A stretch of 64,000 bases of DNA, from positions 5,985,501-6,049,500 of the forward strand of contig NZ_CP021744.1 in the NCBI RefSeq assembly GCF_002192455.1, in the 5' to 3' direction. Below the pieces are notes generated by a model, which was not told the DNA's origin, ran no database searches, and was given only the letters and a program-made list of their open reading frames with translations. Shown here one piece after another: positions 32,266 through 40,921 of the stretch. Origin of the DNA: Streptomyces albireticuli. GTDB lineage: Bacteria > Actinomycetota > Actinomycetes > Streptomycetales > Streptomycetaceae. Position 1 is the stretch's first letter. Each line of letters starts with the position of its first letter. A program made the position numbers and the translations under genes.

Positions 32266-33513
32266 ATGCGGCTCCACCTCCTCGCGCTCAACCCCACGGA
32301 CTCCGTCACCGACGGCTTCCTGCCCGCCGCCGCCCGGCTCGGACTGGACGTCACCCTGCTGACCGACCAGCCCGACGCGCACCGGCGCGCGTACGAGGAG
32401 GCCGGCGGGGGCGCGGCGGGCGCCCTCCCCGCGCTCGACGTCGTGGGCTGCGACGTACGGGACATCCGCGAGGTCGTCGGCCGGATCTCGCGGGGCGGGC
32501 CGCGGGCCCGGCCCGACGCCGTCTTCACCAACAGCGACCACCTCCAGACCCAGGCCGCCCTGGCCGCCGGCTACTTCGGGCTGCCGGGCAAGGACTGGAA
32601 GGCCGCGCTGCGCACCAAGAACAAGGCCGAGCTCCGCCGCGCCCTCGCCGAGGCCGGCGCCGACATCGTGCGGTCCGTGGAGCTCGGCCCCGGCGAGGAC
32701 GTGGCCGCGTTCGCCGCCCGGGCGGCCCTGTCCGAGGGTCTCCCCTTCCCCTGCGTGGTCAAGCCGCGCGAGGGCGTGGCCAGTGAGGACGTCGTCCTCG
32801 CGGTGGACGCGGACGAACTCGCCGCCCGCTGCCGGGAGATCCGCGCCCGCCGCCCCGGCGCCGCGCTCGTGGCCGAGGAGTACCTGGACGGGCCGCTCCA
32901 CACGCTGGAGACCCTGGGCGACGGCCACGTCCTGCACACCCTCGCCGCCTTCCGCACCCGCCTGTCCCCGCTGCCCCACTTCGTCGAGGAACGGCTGGAA
33001 CTGCTCCCGGCCCCGCCGCGGCCGCACAGCGACCGGGTCCTCGCCCAGCTCCGCGCCCTCGGCGTCGGCTTCGGCGTCTGCCACACCGAATACGTGGCCC
33101 AGGGCGACCGCGCCCGCCTCGTCGAGGTCAACTACCGCGCCATAGGCGACCAGTGCGACCTGCTCCTCGCCGACGTGCTGGACATCCCCCTGTTCGCGCA
33201 CATCCTGCGCACCCATCTCGGCGAACGGCTTCCCGCCGACCTCGGCGCGCGGGCGGACGGCCGGGCGCGCGTGGAGTATGTATGCGCCGGTCGCGGGGGT
33301 ACGCTCGAAACGGCACCCCCGGCGAGCGACAGCGAGAACGACGGCGTGCGGCTGGTCTACCGGCCGCTGAGGCGAACCGGCGAGGCGCACCCGCTCTACC
33401 GCACCAACCGCGACTATCTCGGGGTATTGCGGGCGACCGGCACCGATCAGGGCCGGATCGACCGCGCCGTCGAGGAATTCCTGGCCACTCGGCGCTGGGA
33501 GATCGTGTCATGA
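32266..33513 (+). CDS. ATP-grasp ligase of the siderophore operon (PvsA-like)
   Basis: A 415-residue ATP-grasp enzyme. ATG 32266 has GAAAGG upstream. ATP-grasp features: an N-terminal Rossmann-like domain (MRLHLLALNPTDSVTDGFLPAAARLGLDVTLLTD), the region GLPGKDWKAALRTKNKAELRRALAEAG, the ATP lysine Lys166 in FPCVVKPREGVASEDV, EEYLDGPLHTLET, and the metal ligands Glu287 and Asn289 in LVEVNYRAIGDQ. It is the first gene after the iron box and is coupled to an IucA/IucC synthetase by ATGA. In the vibrioferrin pathway PvsA, an ATP-grasp ligase, is encoded in the same position and is thought to join alanine and 2-oxoglutarate; a comparable ligation is inferred here. Confidence 0.8.
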   Translation: MRLHLLALNPTDSVTDGFLPAAARLGLDVTLLTDQPDAHRRAYEEAGGGAAGALPALDVVGCDVRDIREVVGRISRGGPRARPDAVFTNSDHLQTQAALAAGYFGLPGKDWKAALRTKNKAELRRALAEAGADIVRSVELGPGEDVAAFAARAALSEGLPFPCVVKPREGVASEDVVLAVDADELAARCREIRARRPGAALVAEEYLDGPLHTLETLGDGHVLHTLAAFRTRLSPLPHFVEERLELLPAPPRPHSDRVLAQLRALGVGFGVCHTEYVAQGDRARLVEVNYRAIGDQCDLLLADVLDIPLFAHILRTHLGERLPADLGARADGRARVEYVCAGRGGTLETAPPASDSENDGVRLVYRPLRRTGEAHPLYRTNRDYLGVLRATGTDQGRIDRAVEEFLATRRWEIVS

Positions 33514-35258
33514 GCCTGACCGGTACGGACGTGGTGGAAGGCGAGCTGCTCCAGCGCGTCCTCAGCACCCTGCTCCGCGAGGACGTCTACGGCCTGCGCG
33601 GCGGCGCGCGCCCCGAGGCGCGCCCCGACGGCGACTGGCTGCGGATCAGGGCCGGCGAGGAGACCCTGCTGCTGCCCGTCGGCCCCGAGGGCTTCCAGTG
33701 CGAGATCGCCGCCCGCAGCCCGGTGGTGGAGACCGCCGACGGCACCCTCACCGGGCTGCGGCCCGTCCTCGCCCGGTTGCGCGCCGCGGCACCCGACGAG
33801 GACCGGGCGGGCTACGACGCCTTCCTCGCCGAGTGCGACGAGGCCCTCGCCACCATCCGGTTGCAGGGCGAGGTCCGCGAGGACGTCCTCGCCCGGCTCG
33901 CCGGAGCCCACGGCCCCCGCACCGCGCACTGGACCGGACTACGCCATTCCGTCGCCTACGACACCCTCGCCGCCTTCCGCGACCACCCCGTCTACCCCAC
34001 CGGCCGGTCCCGCGCGGGCCTCACCGAGCCCGAATTACGGGCCTACGCGCCCGAGTTCCACCCCACCTTCGCCCTGCGCTGGCTCGTCCTCCCGCGCGCC
34101 GCCGTCCAGGGCGACCCGGGCCGGCTGCCCCGCTGGTGGCCCACCCCCGCCTTCCTCGGCCTGCCCGCCCTCGACGCCACCCACCTCGCCCTGCCCGTCC
34201 ACCCCCTCACGGCCGCGGGCCCCCTCGCCGCGGCCCTCCGCACGGGCGGCCCGACCCGCTCCGCGCACCTCGCCGAGCGGCCCTGGCTGGACGTGGTGCC
34301 CACGCTCTCCACCCGCACCGTCGCCGTGACCGCCGACCCGGCCACCCACCTCAAACTGCCGCTCGCCACCGCCACCCTGGGGCTGCGCAACCGCCGCACC
34401 ATCAAGCCCGGCACCCTCCCCGACGGCGAGGCGGGCCAGCGCCTCCTCGAAGAGGTCGTCACCCGCGAGCCGCGCTTCGTCGGCGCCGTCCTCCTCGCCG
34501 ACGAACGCACCCACCTCCAGGCCGGCCACGAACTCCTCGCCGCCCTCGTCCGCCGCTACCCGCCCGGCCTCCGGGGCGCCCACGTCGTGCCCGTCGCCGC
34601 GCTGCTCGCCCGCGCGCCGGGCGGCGCCCTCGTCGCCGAGGAGCTCGCCGACCTCTACTACGGCGGCTCGCTCACCGCCCTCCTCGACGCCTACCTCACC
34701 CTCCTCCTCGACTGGCACACCACCCTCTTCGGCTACGGCATCGCCCTGGAGTCCCACCAGCAGAACACCTCCCTCGTCCTCGACCGGAGCGCCGGCGGCA
34801 CCCGGCTGCGCCTGCTGTTCAAGGACAACGACGGCCCCCGCGTGCACACCGCCCGGCTCACCGCCCGGCTCGGCGGAGCCGCCGGGGGCCTCCTCGGCTT
34901 CGACGACCGGCGGATCCTCGTCGCCGGGGACGCCCCCGTGGCCGACGTCTTCGCGACCATCGCCGTCCACCTGTGCGCCGGCGCCCTCGCCTTCGAGCTC
35001 GGCCGCCTCGGCCTCGCCCCGCTCCCGGACCTCCTCGCCCTGCTCCGCACCCGGCTGGCCGAGGCCGTCGCCCGCCTCGCGGACACCGCGCCCGGCGCCG
35101 CCACCGTCCTGCGCCTGCGGGTCCTGGACGCCGACCGGCTGCCGGTCAAGGCCATGATCACCGCCGGCACCCTGCTCACCAAGGAGCGCTCCGGCGCCAC
35201 CGACATCAACAAGCACTACGTCGACGGCCCCAACTACCTCCGGGACGCGGCCCGGTGA
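33510..35258 (+). CDS. IucA/IucC-family NIS synthetase, first copy
   Basis: A 582-residue NRPS-independent siderophore synthetase starting in the ATGA overlap. Recognisable pieces: LALPVHPLTAAGPL (His231; the usual HPWQ is HPLT here), THLKLPLATATLGLRNRRTIKP, GYGIALESHQQNTSLVL (His416, the conserved HxQN), and LLFKDNDGPRVH (438-445) in the acceptor half. NIS enzymes adenylate a carboxylate, often citrate, and condense it with an amine or alcohol. Leu176 is encoded by TTA (34035-34037), so translation should need the bldA tRNA. With the second copy at 35348 it would build the two arms of a citrate-centred chelator; which copy equals PvsB or PvsD cannot be settled by eye. Confidence 0.85.
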   Translation: MSLTGTDVVEGELLQRVLSTLLREDVYGLRGGARPEARPDGDWLRIRAGEETLLLPVGPEGFQCEIAARSPVVETADGTLTGLRPVLARLRAAAPDEDRAGYDAFLAECDEALATIRLQGEVREDVLARLAGAHGPRTAHWTGLRHSVAYDTLAAFRDHPVYPTGRSRAGLTEPELRAYAPEFHPTFALRWLVLPRAAVQGDPGRLPRWWPTPAFLGLPALDATHLALPVHPLTAAGPLAAALRTGGPTRSAHLAERPWLDVVPTLSTRTVAVTADPATHLKLPLATATLGLRNRRTIKPGTLPDGEAGQRLLEEVVTREPRFVGAVLLADERTHLQAGHELLAALVRRYPPGLRGAHVVPVAALLARAPGGALVAEELADLYYGGSLTALLDAYLTLLLDWHTTLFGYGIALESHQQNTSLVLDRSAGGTRLRLLFKDNDGPRVHTARLTARLGGAAGGLLGFDDRRILVAGDAPVADVFATIAVHLCAGALAFELGRLGLAPLPDLLALLRTRLAEAVARLADTAPGAATVLRLRVLDADRLPVKAMITAGTLLTKERSGATDINKHYVDGPNYLRDAAR

Positions 35259-35347
35259 CGGCCTCCCCGTCCGGGAGGACCGGCCGCCCGGCTCCTCCGT
35301 CCCGGCCCCTCGCACCCCACCCTCCTCCGCACCCGCTGGAGCCGCCG

Positions 35348-37078
35348 ATGTCCTCCGCACCCACCGCCCTCGCCGGGGTGGCCTCCGCCGACCACGTGGT
35401 CGCCCACACGCTCCTCAACTGCCTGCTCCGCGAGGTCTCCGGCCCCGAGCACCAGACCGCCGTCACCGACGGGCATCTGCTGCTGCGCCTGCCCCACTGC
35501 GGCGTCCTGCTCCGGGCCGGACTGCGGCGCGTCTCCCTCGTCGGCGCCCACCGCTTCACCGGACCCGTCGCCGAACGGCGCGGCGAGACCTGGACCGAGC
35601 TCGGCTGGCGGGCCCTCGCCACGCACATCCACCGCGAGCTGGAGCTGCGCACCGGCGTCCGCAACGACGAGTTCCTGGCCCAGGTGGCCGCCAGCCACGC
35701 CGGCGTACGGGCCGCCCTCGCCGCCGCCTGCCCGCCCGGCACCGGCGACGCCTACATGGACTCCGAGCAGTCCCTGCTCTTCGGCCACCGCTTCCACCCC
35801 ACCCCCAAGGCCCGCTCCGGCGCCCCGGCCGACTGGAGCCGCTACGCCCCCGAGGCCCGCGCCCGCTTCCGCCTGCGCCACCTGGCCGTCCGCCGCCGGC
35901 TGATCCGCGAGGAGACCGCGGCCGAGGGCGCCCTCGCCCCGCTCGACCGGCAGCGCCCCGTCCCCGAGGGCTACGGCCTGCTGCCCGTGCACCCCTGGCA
36001 GTACGCCATGCTCGCCGGCCATCCCGTCCTGCGCGCCGCCCTCGGCCGCGGCGACGTCCTCGACCTGGGCCCCGGCGGGGAGGCGTTCGAGCCCACCGCC
36101 TCCGTGCGGACCCTCTACGACGGCCGGGACTTCCTGAAGTTCAGCCTCAACATCCGCATCACCAACTGCCTGCGCAAGAACGCCGAGTACGAGCTGGCCG
36201 GCGCCGTCGCCCTCACCCGTCTCCTGGAGCCCGTCGCCACCGGCCTCGCCGCCCGCTTCCCCGGCGCCGACCTGCTGCGCGAACCCGCCTACCGCACCCT
36301 CGACCTCGGCAGCCGGGACCTCGCCGAGGGCTTCGGCGTCATCGTCCGCGAAGGGCTCGCCGCCCGCCTCGCCCCCGGCCTCACCGGGCTCCTCGCCGCC
36401 GCCGTCGCCGACGAGTACCCCACCGGCGGCGCCCACCTCGGCCACCTCCTGCGCGGCGCCGGCCCCGAGCGGGCCCTCGCCTGGTGGAACGCGTACCTGA
36501 GACTGCTCGTCCCCCCGGTCCTCGCCGCCTACTTCGACCACGGCGTCGTCCTCGAACCCCACCTCCAGAACGTGATCGTCGGCGTCGCCGCCGACGGCAC
36601 CCCCCGGCAGGTCCTCTTCCGCGACCTGGAGGGCACCAAGCTGCTCGCCGGCCACCACGCGGCCGCCCTCGCGGCCCTCCCCGCCGCCGTCGCCCGGCCC
36701 CTGACCTACGGCCGCGAGCGCGGCTGGGACCGCGTCGTGTACTGCCTGCTCGTCAACCACGTCGCCGAGATGCTCGCCGCCCTCGCCGACCGCCACCCCC
36801 ACCTCGAACCCCAACTGTGGTGCGCCGTCCGCCGCGTCCTCGCCGCGCGCGCCGCCGCGCACGGCAACCCGGCGCCGCTGCGCGCCCTGGTCGCCGGGGC
36901 GCCCCTGCCCGCCAAGGCCAATCTGCTCACCCGCTGGGAGCGCAAGTCCGACCGCGACGCCGGCTACGTCCGCATCGCCTCCCCCCTGATGTCGGACCTG
37001 CTGGCCACGCTCACCACCACGACCCTCCCCACCACCACCACCGCCGACCGCGCCGAGCCCTGGAGCGCCACGCCGTGA
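35348..37078 (+). CDS. IucA/IucC-family NIS synthetase, second copy
   Basis: A 576-residue NIS synthetase with GGAG 6 bases before ATG 35348. It has the full motif set: LLPVHPWQYAM (His215), KFSLNIRITNCLRKNAEYEL, VVLEPHLQNVIVG (His405), and FRDLEGTKLL (Arg425, Asp426) plus the C-terminal FhuF-like helical part. The chain ends in a Thr-rich tail (TTTTLPTTTT). It is more canonical than the first copy, suggesting distinct substrates. The end overlaps the decarboxylase gene by GTGA, so the four genes are one transcript under iron control. Cytosolic. Confidence 0.88.
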   Translation: MSSAPTALAGVASADHVVAHTLLNCLLREVSGPEHQTAVTDGHLLLRLPHCGVLLRAGLRRVSLVGAHRFTGPVAERRGETWTELGWRALATHIHRELELRTGVRNDEFLAQVAASHAGVRAALAAACPPGTGDAYMDSEQSLLFGHRFHPTPKARSGAPADWSRYAPEARARFRLRHLAVRRRLIREETAAEGALAPLDRQRPVPEGYGLLPVHPWQYAMLAGHPVLRAALGRGDVLDLGPGGEAFEPTASVRTLYDGRDFLKFSLNIRITNCLRKNAEYELAGAVALTRLLEPVATGLAARFPGADLLREPAYRTLDLGSRDLAEGFGVIVREGLAARLAPGLTGLLAAAVADEYPTGGAHLGHLLRGAGPERALAWWNAYLRLLVPPVLAAYFDHGVVLEPHLQNVIVGVAADGTPRQVLFRDLEGTKLLAGHHAAALAALPAAVARPLTYGRERGWDRVVYCLLVNHVAEMLAALADRHPHLEPQLWCAVRRVLAARAAAHGNPAPLRALVAGAPLPAKANLLTRWERKSDRDAGYVRIASPLMSDLLATLTTTTLPTTTTADRAEPWSATP

Positions 37079-38262
37079 TCACCCCCCGCGTCGCCGGCCA
37101 CGCCCGGCGGCTGCCCCCGGCCGACCTGCCCGCCTACGTCCACGACCTCGCCGCCCTGGGCGCGTACGCGCGCGAGGTCCGCGCCGCCCTCCCGGAGCGC
37201 GTCGAGCTGTACTACGCCGCCAAGGCCAACCCCGCCCCCGGCGTCCTCACCGCCCTCGCCCCCCACGTCACCGGCTACGAGGTCTCCTCCGGTGGCGAAC
37301 TCGCCCATGTGCGGGCGGCCGTGCCCGGCGCGCCGCTCGCCTTCGGCGGCCCCGGCAAGGCCGAGGAGGAGCTCCGCCTCGCCCTCTCCCTCGGCACCGA
37401 GCGCTTCCACGTGGAGAGCGTGAGCGAGCTGCGCCTCCTCGCCGCCCTCGCCGGGGAACGGCCCGGCGGCGCGCCCGTGGACGTCCTGCTGCGGGTCAAC
37501 CTCCCGGCCGGCGACGGCGAACTGGACGGCGCCGTGCTGGCCATGGGCGGCCGGCCCGGCCCCTTCGGCCTGGACCCGCGCGACGCCGAGGCCTGCCCGC
37601 CCCTGCTGCGCGGCGGCCCGCTGCGGCTGCGCGGCGTCCACGCCCACCTGGCCAGCGGCCTCGACGCCCCGGCCCAGCTCGCCGTCGCGGACCGGGTCGT
37701 CCGCTGGGCCCGCGACTTCGCCGGCCGGCACGGCCTGCCCCTGGACGAGGTGAACACCGGCGGCGGCATGGCCGTCGACTACGCCCGCCCGGACACCCGC
37801 TTCGACTGGGCGGCCTACGGCGCGGGCCTCGCCGCCCTCACGGCCGCCCACCCGGGCCTCACCCTGCGCGTCGAGCCCGGCCGGTCGCTGACCGCCCACT
37901 GCGGCTGGTACGTCACGGAGGTCCTCGACCTCAAGCACAGCCACGGCGAGGCCTTCGCGGTCCTCCGCGGCGGCACCCACCACCTGCGCACCCCCGCCGC
38001 CAAGGGGCACGACCAGCCGTTCACCGTGCTGCCCGCCGAGGAGTGGGACCGCCCCTGGCCGCGCCCGGCGGCCCTGGCCGAGCCGGTGACCCTGACCGGC
38101 CAGCTGTGCACGCCCAAGGACGTCCTCGCGCGCCGGGTCCCGGTCGGGCGGCTGCGGGCGGGGGACCGGATCGCCTTCGGGATGGCCGGGGCGTACGCCT
38201 GGAACATCTCCCACCACGACTTCCTCATGCACCCGAATCCGACCTTCCATTTCCTCTCCTGA
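37075..38262 (+). CDS. PLP-dependent decarboxylase, fold type III (PvsE/SbnH/LysA-like)
   Basis: A 395-residue alanine-racemase-fold decarboxylase starting at GTG 37075, overlapping the preceding stop. PLP lysine Lys50 lies in VELYYAAKANPAPGVL. Further conserved parts are GYEVSSGGEL, PLAFGGPGKAEEEL, VHAHLASG, VNTGGGMAVDY (phosphate-binding Gly loop), RVEPGRSL, and the dimer-partner cysteine in GQLCTPKDVLA. Homologues decarboxylate diaminopimelate, ornithine or, in siderophore pathways (PvsE, SbnH), a seryl-citrate or diaminopropionyl-citrate intermediate. The operon context supports the siderophore role. The C-terminal FGMAGAYAWNISHHDFLMHPNP is typical of this group. Confidence 0.85.
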   Translation: MITPRVAGHARRLPPADLPAYVHDLAALGAYAREVRAALPERVELYYAAKANPAPGVLTALAPHVTGYEVSSGGELAHVRAAVPGAPLAFGGPGKAEEELRLALSLGTERFHVESVSELRLLAALAGERPGGAPVDVLLRVNLPAGDGELDGAVLAMGGRPGPFGLDPRDAEACPPLLRGGPLRLRGVHAHLASGLDAPAQLAVADRVVRWARDFAGRHGLPLDEVNTGGGMAVDYARPDTRFDWAAYGAGLAALTAAHPGLTLRVEPGRSLTAHCGWYVTEVLDLKHSHGEAFAVLRGGTHHLRTPAAKGHDQPFTVLPAEEWDRPWPRPAALAEPVTLTGQLCTPKDVLARRVPVGRLRAGDRIAFGMAGAYAWNISHHDFLMHPNPTFHFLS

Positions 38263-38380
38263 GCGAGGTCCACCGGTCCGGCCGGCCGGTCCGGACCGGG
38301 CCGGTCAAGTGGGGGCAAACTCCGGCCGGTTGTCGCTCTCGAGTGCTCCTGGAACGGGACGTTCAGGTTTCGCGCACGCT

Positions 38381-38399
38381 TAGATGGTTAATGCATCTA
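38381..38399. promoter_or_regulatory. dyad in the spacer upstream of asparagine synthetase
   Basis: TAGATGGTTAATGCATCTA has perfect 6-bp arms (TAGATG/CATCTA) around a 7-bp centre, inside an AT-rich patch of the 254-bp spacer. Size and composition resemble operators of dimeric winged-helix regulators. It lies about 120 bp before the ATG at 38517. Confidence 0.5.
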
Positions 38400-38516
38400 T
38401 ATGGCGGGCGGTGATCACCGGACGCCCGCCGGCCGACGACGGAACGCGCTGCACGGGGGCAGAGCCACGCCCGGGTACCCCACCCGGGCGGCCTACCGAG
38501 AGGGGAGACCGCGACC

Positions 38517-40367
38517 ATGTGCGGGATCACCGGATGGATCGCCTACGACCAGGACCTCACCACCGCCCGGGACACCCTCGACGCCATGACCCGGACCATG
38601 GCCTGCCGGGGCCCGGACGCCTCCGGCACCTGGCTCGACACCCACGCCGCCCTCGGCCACCGCAGGCTCGCCGTCATCGACATCGAGGGCGGCGCCCAGC
38701 CCATGCGCGTCGAGCACGACGGACGCACCCTCCTCGCCACCACCTACAGCGGCGAGGTCTACAACTACCGCGAGCTGCGGGCCGAACTGGAGAGCCGCGG
38801 CCACACCTTCCGCACCAGCAGCGACACCGAGGTCGTCCTCCACGCCCACCTCGAATGGGGCGAGGACGCCACCGAACGCCTCAACGGCATGTACGCCTTC
38901 GCCTTGTGGGACCCGCGCACCGAGGAACTCCTCCTCGTCCGCGACCGCATGGGCATCAAGCCGCTCTACTACCACCCGACCCCCGACGGCGTCCTCTTCG
39001 GCTCCGAGCCCAAGGCGATCCTCGCCCACCCCGCCGTCCGCCCCACCGTCGACGCCGAGGGCCTCGCCGAGCTCGTCGCCTTCACCAAGACCCCCGGCCA
39101 CGCCGTCTACAAGGGCATGTACGAACTCCCGCCCGGCCACACCCTCCGGGTGCGCCGACAGGGACTCACCCTCCGCCGCTACTGGGCCCTGGAGGCCCGT
39201 GAGCACACCGACGACCTGCGCACCACCGTCCACCGCATACGTGAGCTGCTCGACGACATCGTCACCCGCCAGCTCATCGCCGACGTCCCCCTGTGCACCC
39301 TGCTCTCCGGCGGCCTCGACTCCTCCGCCATCACCGCGCTCGCCGCCAAGGGGCTCGCCGACGCGGGCCACGGCCCCGTCCGCTCGTTCTCGGTCGACTT
39401 CACCGGCTACACCGAGCACTTCACCCCCGACACCCTGCGCTCCACCCCCGACGGCCCCTACGCCCACACCCTCGCCGGGCACGTCCACGCCGACCACTCC
39501 GACATCGTCCTCGACACCGCCGCCCTGATGGACCCCGCCCACCGCGCCGCCGTCCTGACCGCCCGCGACGTGCCCCTCGGCCTCGGCGACGGCGACACCT
39601 CCCTCTACCTCCTCTTCAAGGCCGTCCGCGAACAGTCCACCGTCGCCCTCTCCGGGGAGTCCGCCGACGAGATCTTCGGCGGCTACCGGTGGTTCCACAC
39701 CCCCGAGAGCGTCCACGCGGGCACCTTCCCCTGGCTCGCCCCCGGCGGCATCGACCACTTCTCGGGCCGGGGCGAGGGCCGCGCCGCCCTCCTCGACGGC
39801 GACCTCCTCACCAAGCTCGACGTGCCCGGCTATCAGGAGGCCCGCTACCGCGAGGCCCTCGCCGAAGTGCCCCGCCTGCCCGGCGAGACCGGCCTGGAAC
39901 GGCGCATGCGGGAGATCGGCCACCTGCACCTCACCCGCTTCGTGCAGTACCTCCTCGACCGCAAGGACCGGGCGAGCATGGCCGTCGGCCTGGAGGTCCG
40001 GGTGCCCTTCTGCGACCACCGGCTGGTCGAGTACGTCTTCAACACCCCCTGGGCCATGAAGACCTTCGACGGCCGCGAGAAGTCCCTGCTGCGCGCCGCG
40101 ACCCGCGACCTCCTCCCGCCCGAGATCGCCGACCGGCTCAAGAGCCCCTACCCCAGCACCCAGGACCCCCGCTACAACGCCGCCCTGCGCACCGAACTCG
40201 GCCGGCTCCTCGCCGACCCCGACGCGCCCGCCCGCCCCCTCCTCGACACCGCGACCGCCACCGCCTCGCTCGCCGAGGGCGGCGGGAGCCGCTACCGCAC
40301 CGCGACCGAGCTCGCCCTCGGCCTCGACACCTGGCTGCGCCGCTACGGCGTCACGCTGGAGCTGTGA
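38517..40367 (+). CDS. asnB: asparagine synthetase (glutamine-hydrolysing)
   Basis: A 616-residue two-domain enzyme. The N-terminal glutaminase starts MCGITGWIAYD with Cys2 as nucleophile, then TMACRGPDASGTWLDTHAALGHRRLAVIDIEGGAQPM and the RDRMGIKPLYY segment. The synthetase domain has the PP-loop LCTLLSGGLDSSAITALAA, VALSGESADEIFGGYRWF and YLLDRKDRASMAVGLEVRVPFCDHRLVEYVFNTPWAMK. It makes asparagine from aspartate, glutamine and ATP. The length matches the long actinomycete AsnB. GAGGGG lies upstream. It follows the siderophore operon but has its own spacer with a dyad, so a siderophore-amidating role is possible but not needed. Confidence 0.92.
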   Translation: MCGITGWIAYDQDLTTARDTLDAMTRTMACRGPDASGTWLDTHAALGHRRLAVIDIEGGAQPMRVEHDGRTLLATTYSGEVYNYRELRAELESRGHTFRTSSDTEVVLHAHLEWGEDATERLNGMYAFALWDPRTEELLLVRDRMGIKPLYYHPTPDGVLFGSEPKAILAHPAVRPTVDAEGLAELVAFTKTPGHAVYKGMYELPPGHTLRVRRQGLTLRRYWALEAREHTDDLRTTVHRIRELLDDIVTRQLIADVPLCTLLSGGLDSSAITALAAKGLADAGHGPVRSFSVDFTGYTEHFTPDTLRSTPDGPYAHTLAGHVHADHSDIVLDTAALMDPAHRAAVLTARDVPLGLGDGDTSLYLLFKAVREQSTVALSGESADEIFGGYRWFHTPESVHAGTFPWLAPGGIDHFSGRGEGRAALLDGDLLTKLDVPGYQEARYREALAEVPRLPGETGLERRMREIGHLHLTRFVQYLLDRKDRASMAVGLEVRVPFCDHRLVEYVFNTPWAMKTFDGREKSLLRAATRDLLPPEIADRLKSPYPSTQDPRYNAALRTELGRLLADPDAPARPLLDTATATASLAEGGGSRYRTATELALGLDTWLRRYGVTLEL

Positions 40368-40422
40368 CCGGACCCCTGGCGCACAATGGGGGCACGACCC
40401 ACGCCCAGCCAGGAGTCCCATC

Positions 40423-40803
40423 GTGGCCTTGCAGATGACCGTCGACCCCGACGCGGCCGAACCCCCCTACGAGCAGATCCGCGCCCGGATCGCCGAACGG
40501 GCGCGCACCGGCGCCCTCCCCGTGGGCTACAAGCTCCCGACCGTACGCGGCTTCGCCGAGGAACTGGGCCTCGCCGCCAACACCGTCGCCAAGGCCTACC
40601 GCGCCCTGGAGGCCGACGGCGTCATCGAGACCCGGGGCCGCAACGGCACGTTCGTCGCGGCCCCGGGCGACACGGCCGCCCGCGAGGCGGCCGCCGCGGC
40701 CGCGACGTACGCGCAGCGCGCCCACCGCCTGGGCCTGGACCGCACGGCGGCCCTGGCGGCGGCGGAGGAGGCACTGCGTGCGGCGTACGGGGAGACGCCG
40801 TGA
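40423..40803 (+). CDS. GntR-family regulator, short YtrA type
   Basis: A 126-residue regulator from GTG 40423 with AGGAG 7 bases upstream. The N-terminal winged helix is clear: PPYEQIRARIAERARTGALPVGYKLPTVRGFAEELGLAANTVAKAYRALEADGVIETRGRNGTFVA. The remaining ~50 residues are a helical dimerisation tail without a ligand domain, as in the YtrA subfamily. Such regulators often control adjacent ABC transporters, but none is next to it here. It stands 55 bp after asnB and could share its transcript. A strong terminator follows. Confidence 0.85.
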   Translation: MALQMTVDPDAAEPPYEQIRARIAERARTGALPVGYKLPTVRGFAEELGLAANTVAKAYRALEADGVIETRGRNGTFVAAPGDTAAREAAAAAATYAQRAHRLGLDRTAALAAAEEALRAAYGETP

Positions 40804-40815
40804 CCGCCGGAACGA

Positions 40816-40845
40816 GCCGGACGGGCTGATACCGGCCCGTCCGGC
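40816..40845. terminator. bidirectional terminator between convergent genes
   Basis: GCCGGACGGGC (40816-40826) pairs perfectly with GCCCGTCCGGC (40835-40845) around an 8-base loop. It is followed by GTTCGAGGAC, giving the common Streptomyces downstream hairpin. It lies between the GntR gene and the convergent AAA ATPase gene. Confidence 0.8.
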
Positions 40846-40921
40846 GTTCGAGGACATCCGGGAAGGGGCGGGCAGGGCAAGTCCCGCCCGGAGGGCCACC
40901 GGCACCGGCCCCCGCCCCACC

